Part shown: positions 61,974 through 64,000 of the stretch, piece by piece
How positions within the stretch are numbered: the first letter of the stretch is position 1
Layout of the letters: each line of letters starts with the position of its first letter
Origin: Cryobacterium ruanii
GTDB lineage: Bacteria; Actinomycetota; Actinomycetes; Actinomycetales; Microbacteriaceae
Direction: 5' to 3'
DNA: 64,000 nt
NCBI RefSeq assembly: GCF_004404055.1
Contig: NZ_SOHK01000015.1
Span: 1-64,000 of the forward strand
The notes under the pieces: model-generated
The model's database searches: none
What the model was told of the DNA's origin: nothing
The model's input: the letters and a program-made list of their open reading frames with translations, nothing else
Made by a program: the position numbers and the translations under genes

Positions 61974-62010
61974 ATGAGTCCGCTGCTCTAACCAGCTGAG
62001 CTACCGCCCC
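61937..62010 (-). tRNA. tRNA-Met(CAT), integration target
   Basis: A 74-base cloverleaf: acceptor GGGGCGG with CCGCCCT (one G-U), D-arm GCTCAGCTGGTTAGAGC, anticodon stem-loop GGACTCATAATCC, and T-arm CCGGGTTCAAGTCCCGG, with discriminator A and no encoded CCA. The CAT anticodon means elongator Met, or Ile2 if lysidine-modified; the body looks like actinobacterial elongator Met. The gene is intact, as the island end restores its 3' sequence. Confidence 0.95.
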
Positions 62011-62049
62011 AGAGGGCTCGACCGAACGGTCGAACCCACAGATATGTGA

Positions 62050-63330
62050 TTACGCCGGCGTCTGCGTCGAGGCGCCGTTGGTGACCAGATCGCTCACCGG
62101 CTCCCCACGATACAGGCATTCGAACGTGTTCAGAGTGCGTTTGATGTCGTGCGCGGCGATGAGCTTGAGCGACTCCCGCTTGAGCGCCTCCAGCTGTTCC
62201 GGTGGGGCTGTGAGCACAGCGGTCAGTTTGTGCGCCAGGTCTTGCGCGTCACTCGGCTTGAACAGGTAGCCGTTCGCCTGGTCGTGCACGAGGTGCGGCA
62301 GCGCCATGGCGTCGGCCGCCACGATGGGCAGTCCCGAGGCCATGGCTTCCATTGTGGCAATGCTCTGCAACTCGGCAATCGATGGCATAGCGAACAACGT
62401 AGCGCGTGAATAGGCCGCGCGCAGCTCGTTATCCGTCACATAACCGGTGAAGGTGACGCGTGAGCGGATGCCGAGGGTGTCGGCCAGGTGCTCGAGGTTG
62501 CGTTTCTGGTCGCCGCCGCCCACGATCTCGACCTGCACGTCGAGGTTAGGCGACAGCAGTGCCGTCGCCTGCAGCAGCACGTCGATCTGCTTTTCACCGG
62601 TGACTCGACCGACAAATAAAATACGGTTCTCGGTGCGCGGCTCAAAGTTCGGTGCGTAGTTGTCGGCGTCGATGCCACAGGAGATGGCGTGCACCCCGGT
62701 GAGACCGGTGTACTTTTCCAGAAACTGGGCGGCGCGCCGGGTCGGGGTAGTGACGGCGGCGGCGCGGCCGAAGGTGCGCCGGGCGGCCCGCCAGGCGGCC
62801 TTAATCACCCGATCTTGAAAACCGACCGGTACGAGGGAGAACTTCACCATGTTCTCTGGCATGAAGTGATTCGTGCCGACCAGACGGATGTCTCGTTTGG
62901 CCGCCTCGATGGACACGCCACGCCCGACGTTGATGTGAGACTGAAAATGCACGACGTCGGGGTGGAAAGAGTCGAGAATGCGCCGACTTTCACCGCGAAT
63001 CAGCCACGGTAGGGCGAAACGGAGCCAGTCGTGTGGATACCAGCGCCAGCTGTGCAGGCGGTGCACCACCATAGGCTGGCCCTCGTGCATCTCGGTCCAG
63101 CTGCCGTGCTTTCGCGAAGCGGCCGGCGCCATGATCTGAACCTCGTGGCCACGGGCCGCCAGGCCGGCGGCAAGCCGCTCCGCAAATCGAGCAGCGCCGT
63201 TCACATCGGGAGCAAACGTGTCAGCGGCGATGAGCACGCGAATGCGCGGCTTCCCGGTCGGCGCACTCGCAGCGCTCTCGGGCGCGTCGCCCGGGGTCGG
63301 GCTGCTCAGCAAGTCGGTCGAATCTGACAA
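62050..63330 (-). CDS. Glycosyltransferase family 4 protein
   Basis: A 426-residue GT-B glycosyltransferase. N-terminal domain with RVLIAADTFAPDVNGAARFA (nucleotide-sugar acceptor side), LAARGHEVQIMAPAASRKHG and FQSHINVGRG. C-terminal donor-binding domain with RILFVGRVTGEKQIDVLLQA, VTFTGYVTDNELRAAYSRAT and SIAELQSIATMEAMASGLPI, an EX7E-like catalytic region. It resembles actinobacterial mannosyl/glucosyltransferases of glycolipid synthesis (PimB/MgtA type). Cytoplasmic or membrane-associated. Probably ordinary chromosome beyond the island. Confidence 0.92.
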   Translation of the reverse strand: MSDSTDLLSSPTPGDAPESAASAPTGKPRIRVLIAADTFAPDVNGAARFAERLAAGLAARGHEVQIMAPAASRKHGSWTEMHEGQPMVVHRLHSWRWYPHDWLRFALPWLIRGESRRILDSFHPDVVHFQSHINVGRGVSIEAAKRDIRLVGTNHFMPENMVKFSLVPVGFQDRVIKAAWRAARRTFGRAAAVTTPTRRAAQFLEKYTGLTGVHAISCGIDADNYAPNFEPRTENRILFVGRVTGEKQIDVLLQATALLSPNLDVQVEIVGGGDQKRNLEHLADTLGIRSRVTFTGYVTDNELRAAYSRATLFAMPSIAELQSIATMEAMASGLPIVAADAMALPHLVHDQANGYLFKPSDAQDLAHKLTAVLTAPPEQLEALKRESLKLIAAHDIKRTLNTFECLYRGEPVSDLVTNGASTQTPA

Positions 63331-63485
63331 GTGGAGTGGTCCCTACGTTGTTGAGCCGGGGATCATCGTCCGGCAGGAAATCTCGAGTGCGGTTGGCGAA
63401 ACTGACGCTACGCACTCGAACACTATTCTAAACCGTGCCTTCCCGGCGATGTCCCGCACCGTAGTGCCCCAAAATTCTTCGCCGG

Positions 63486-64000
63486 TCAGCGATCGAGTTG
63501 TGGGTGGTAGCGGGCCAAGAGGAAAACGCCCCAGATAGCTATCGCCCCGGCGACGACGAACGCGACCGCTGCTGCCGGTGGTGCCTGGCTGGCTTCGCCA
63601 AGTACGACGATTCCGATTCCAACCGCGACGAGCGGGTCGACGACGGTTAGCCCCGCAATGACGAGATCGGGTGGCCCCGACGCATAGGCGTTCTGCACGA
63701 AATACGCCCCCAACGCGGCCGCGAGCAAGAGCCCGAGCACGCAGGTCAGGGTCAGCCACTCGAAGTTGCCGTTCTGGGTGCGATTGATGACGACCTTGGC
63801 GAGGGTCGCCACGAACCCGTAGAGCACTCCGGCACCGAGAATATAGAAGATTGCCTGCGACCGGCGCCGCAGAAACCCGAAGGCGAGCGCGAACCCCAGG
63901 AGCACGACCGCGAGAACGATAAGGATCGTGACCAGATTCTGGTCGGTGACCGGCTTGTCCACTGCGGTGAACGCGGCCACGGTCACGAAGAGTCCGACTC
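63486..64000 (-). CDS. DMT-family (EamA-like) transporter, C-terminal part (runs off the window edge)
   Basis: The frame is open through the right edge, so the 5' part is missing. The visible 171 or so residues have about five hydrophobic helices: LVTILIVLAVVLLGFALAFG, AIFYILGAGVLYGFVATLAK, LTLTCVLGLLLAAALGAYFV, LVIAGLTVVDPLVAVGIGIV and PAAAVAFVVAGAIAIWGVFL. This fits the second half of a ten-helix drug/metabolite transporter. The internal GTG at 63986 should not be taken as the start. Confidence 0.8.
   Translation of the reverse strand, partial: VGLFVTVAAFTAVDKPVTDQNLVTILIVLAVVLLGFALAFGFLRRRSQAIFYILGAGVLYGFVATLAKVVINRTQNGNFEWLTLTCVLGLLLAAALGAYFVQNAYASGPPDLVIAGLTVVDPLVAVGIGIVVLGEASQAPPAAAVAFVVAGAIAIWGVFLLARYHPQLDR

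Noticed and set aside
1..64000. CRISPR arrays, rRNA genes, prophage structural genes
   Set aside because: No regularly spaced repeats, rRNA-like sequence or capsid/tail/terminase proteins were found on reading both strands.

Overview
The window is GC-rich DNA from an actinobacterium, most likely a member of the Micrococcales and plausibly Microbacteriaceae. This is inferred from codon and GC style, the actinobacterial type of the tRNA, regulators and transposases, and the lack of RpoN-type activator motifs. It holds three regions: a chromosomal stretch littered with insertion-sequence debris (1-12.3 kb), a large integrated island (12.4-61.97 kb), and ordinary chromosome beyond a tRNA gene (62.0-64.0 kb).

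Left region (1-12.3 kb). An IS21 IstB gene runs in from the edge and has cut off an FMN-binding-protein gene. Then come two lipoproteins, an acyltransferase, a PadR regulator with a membrane partner, and remnants of ISL3 and IS3 transposases. A secreted protein, an internally deleted dprA-like gene and a complete IS30-type element (29-bp inverted ends) follow.

Island (12,400-61,973). A tRNA-Met(CAT) gene on the minus strand (61,937-62,010) is the target. Its 3' 39 bases recur exactly at 12,400-12,438. A tyrosine integrase and a small excisionase sit just inside the tRNA end, which gives a 49.6-kb integrative element. Its sequence suggests it was built from at least two related elements: a backbone order (124-bp repeat, three-gene cassette of unknown function, DUF4913-like gene) occurs twice in the same order and orientation, and further att-like and cassette fragments lie just outside the left end. 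Only an SSB-like gene and the DUF4913-like gene remain of a possible conjugation region, so the element is probably immobile or mobilisable only in trans.

Cargo. From 13.3 to 32.7 kb lies a catabolic island: pcaIJF (beta-ketoadipate end steps) with IclR and GntR regulators; an aldehyde dehydrogenase/alcohol dehydrogenase/3-hydroxyacyl-CoA-dehydrogenase-like operon; an AcoR-like regulator; a CUT2-type ABC importer with an unusual ATPase-permease fusion; and a divergent alpha/beta hydrolase-Baeyer-Villiger monooxygenase-SDR operon. Together these suggest uptake and oxidation of an alicyclic or terpenoid alcohol/ketone to a dicarboxylate and then to acetyl-CoA and succinyl-CoA. From 35 to 41.5 kb lies a second operon (APC permease, two SDRs, agmatinase-family ureohydrolase, polysaccharide-deacetylase-family protein) divergent from a PucR regulator. 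Further right are an OLD-family ATPase/nuclease (possible phage defence), a succinate-semialdehyde-type dehydrogenase, small membrane proteins, a frameshifted PKD/PxKF protein, a VOC-DUF3052 pair divergent from a WYL regulator, a GNAT acetyltransferase and lipoproteins.

Right flank. A GT4 glycosyltransferase and the C-terminal half of a DMT-family transporter look like ordinary chromosomal genes. All assignments come from reading motifs and family resemblance; no searches were run.
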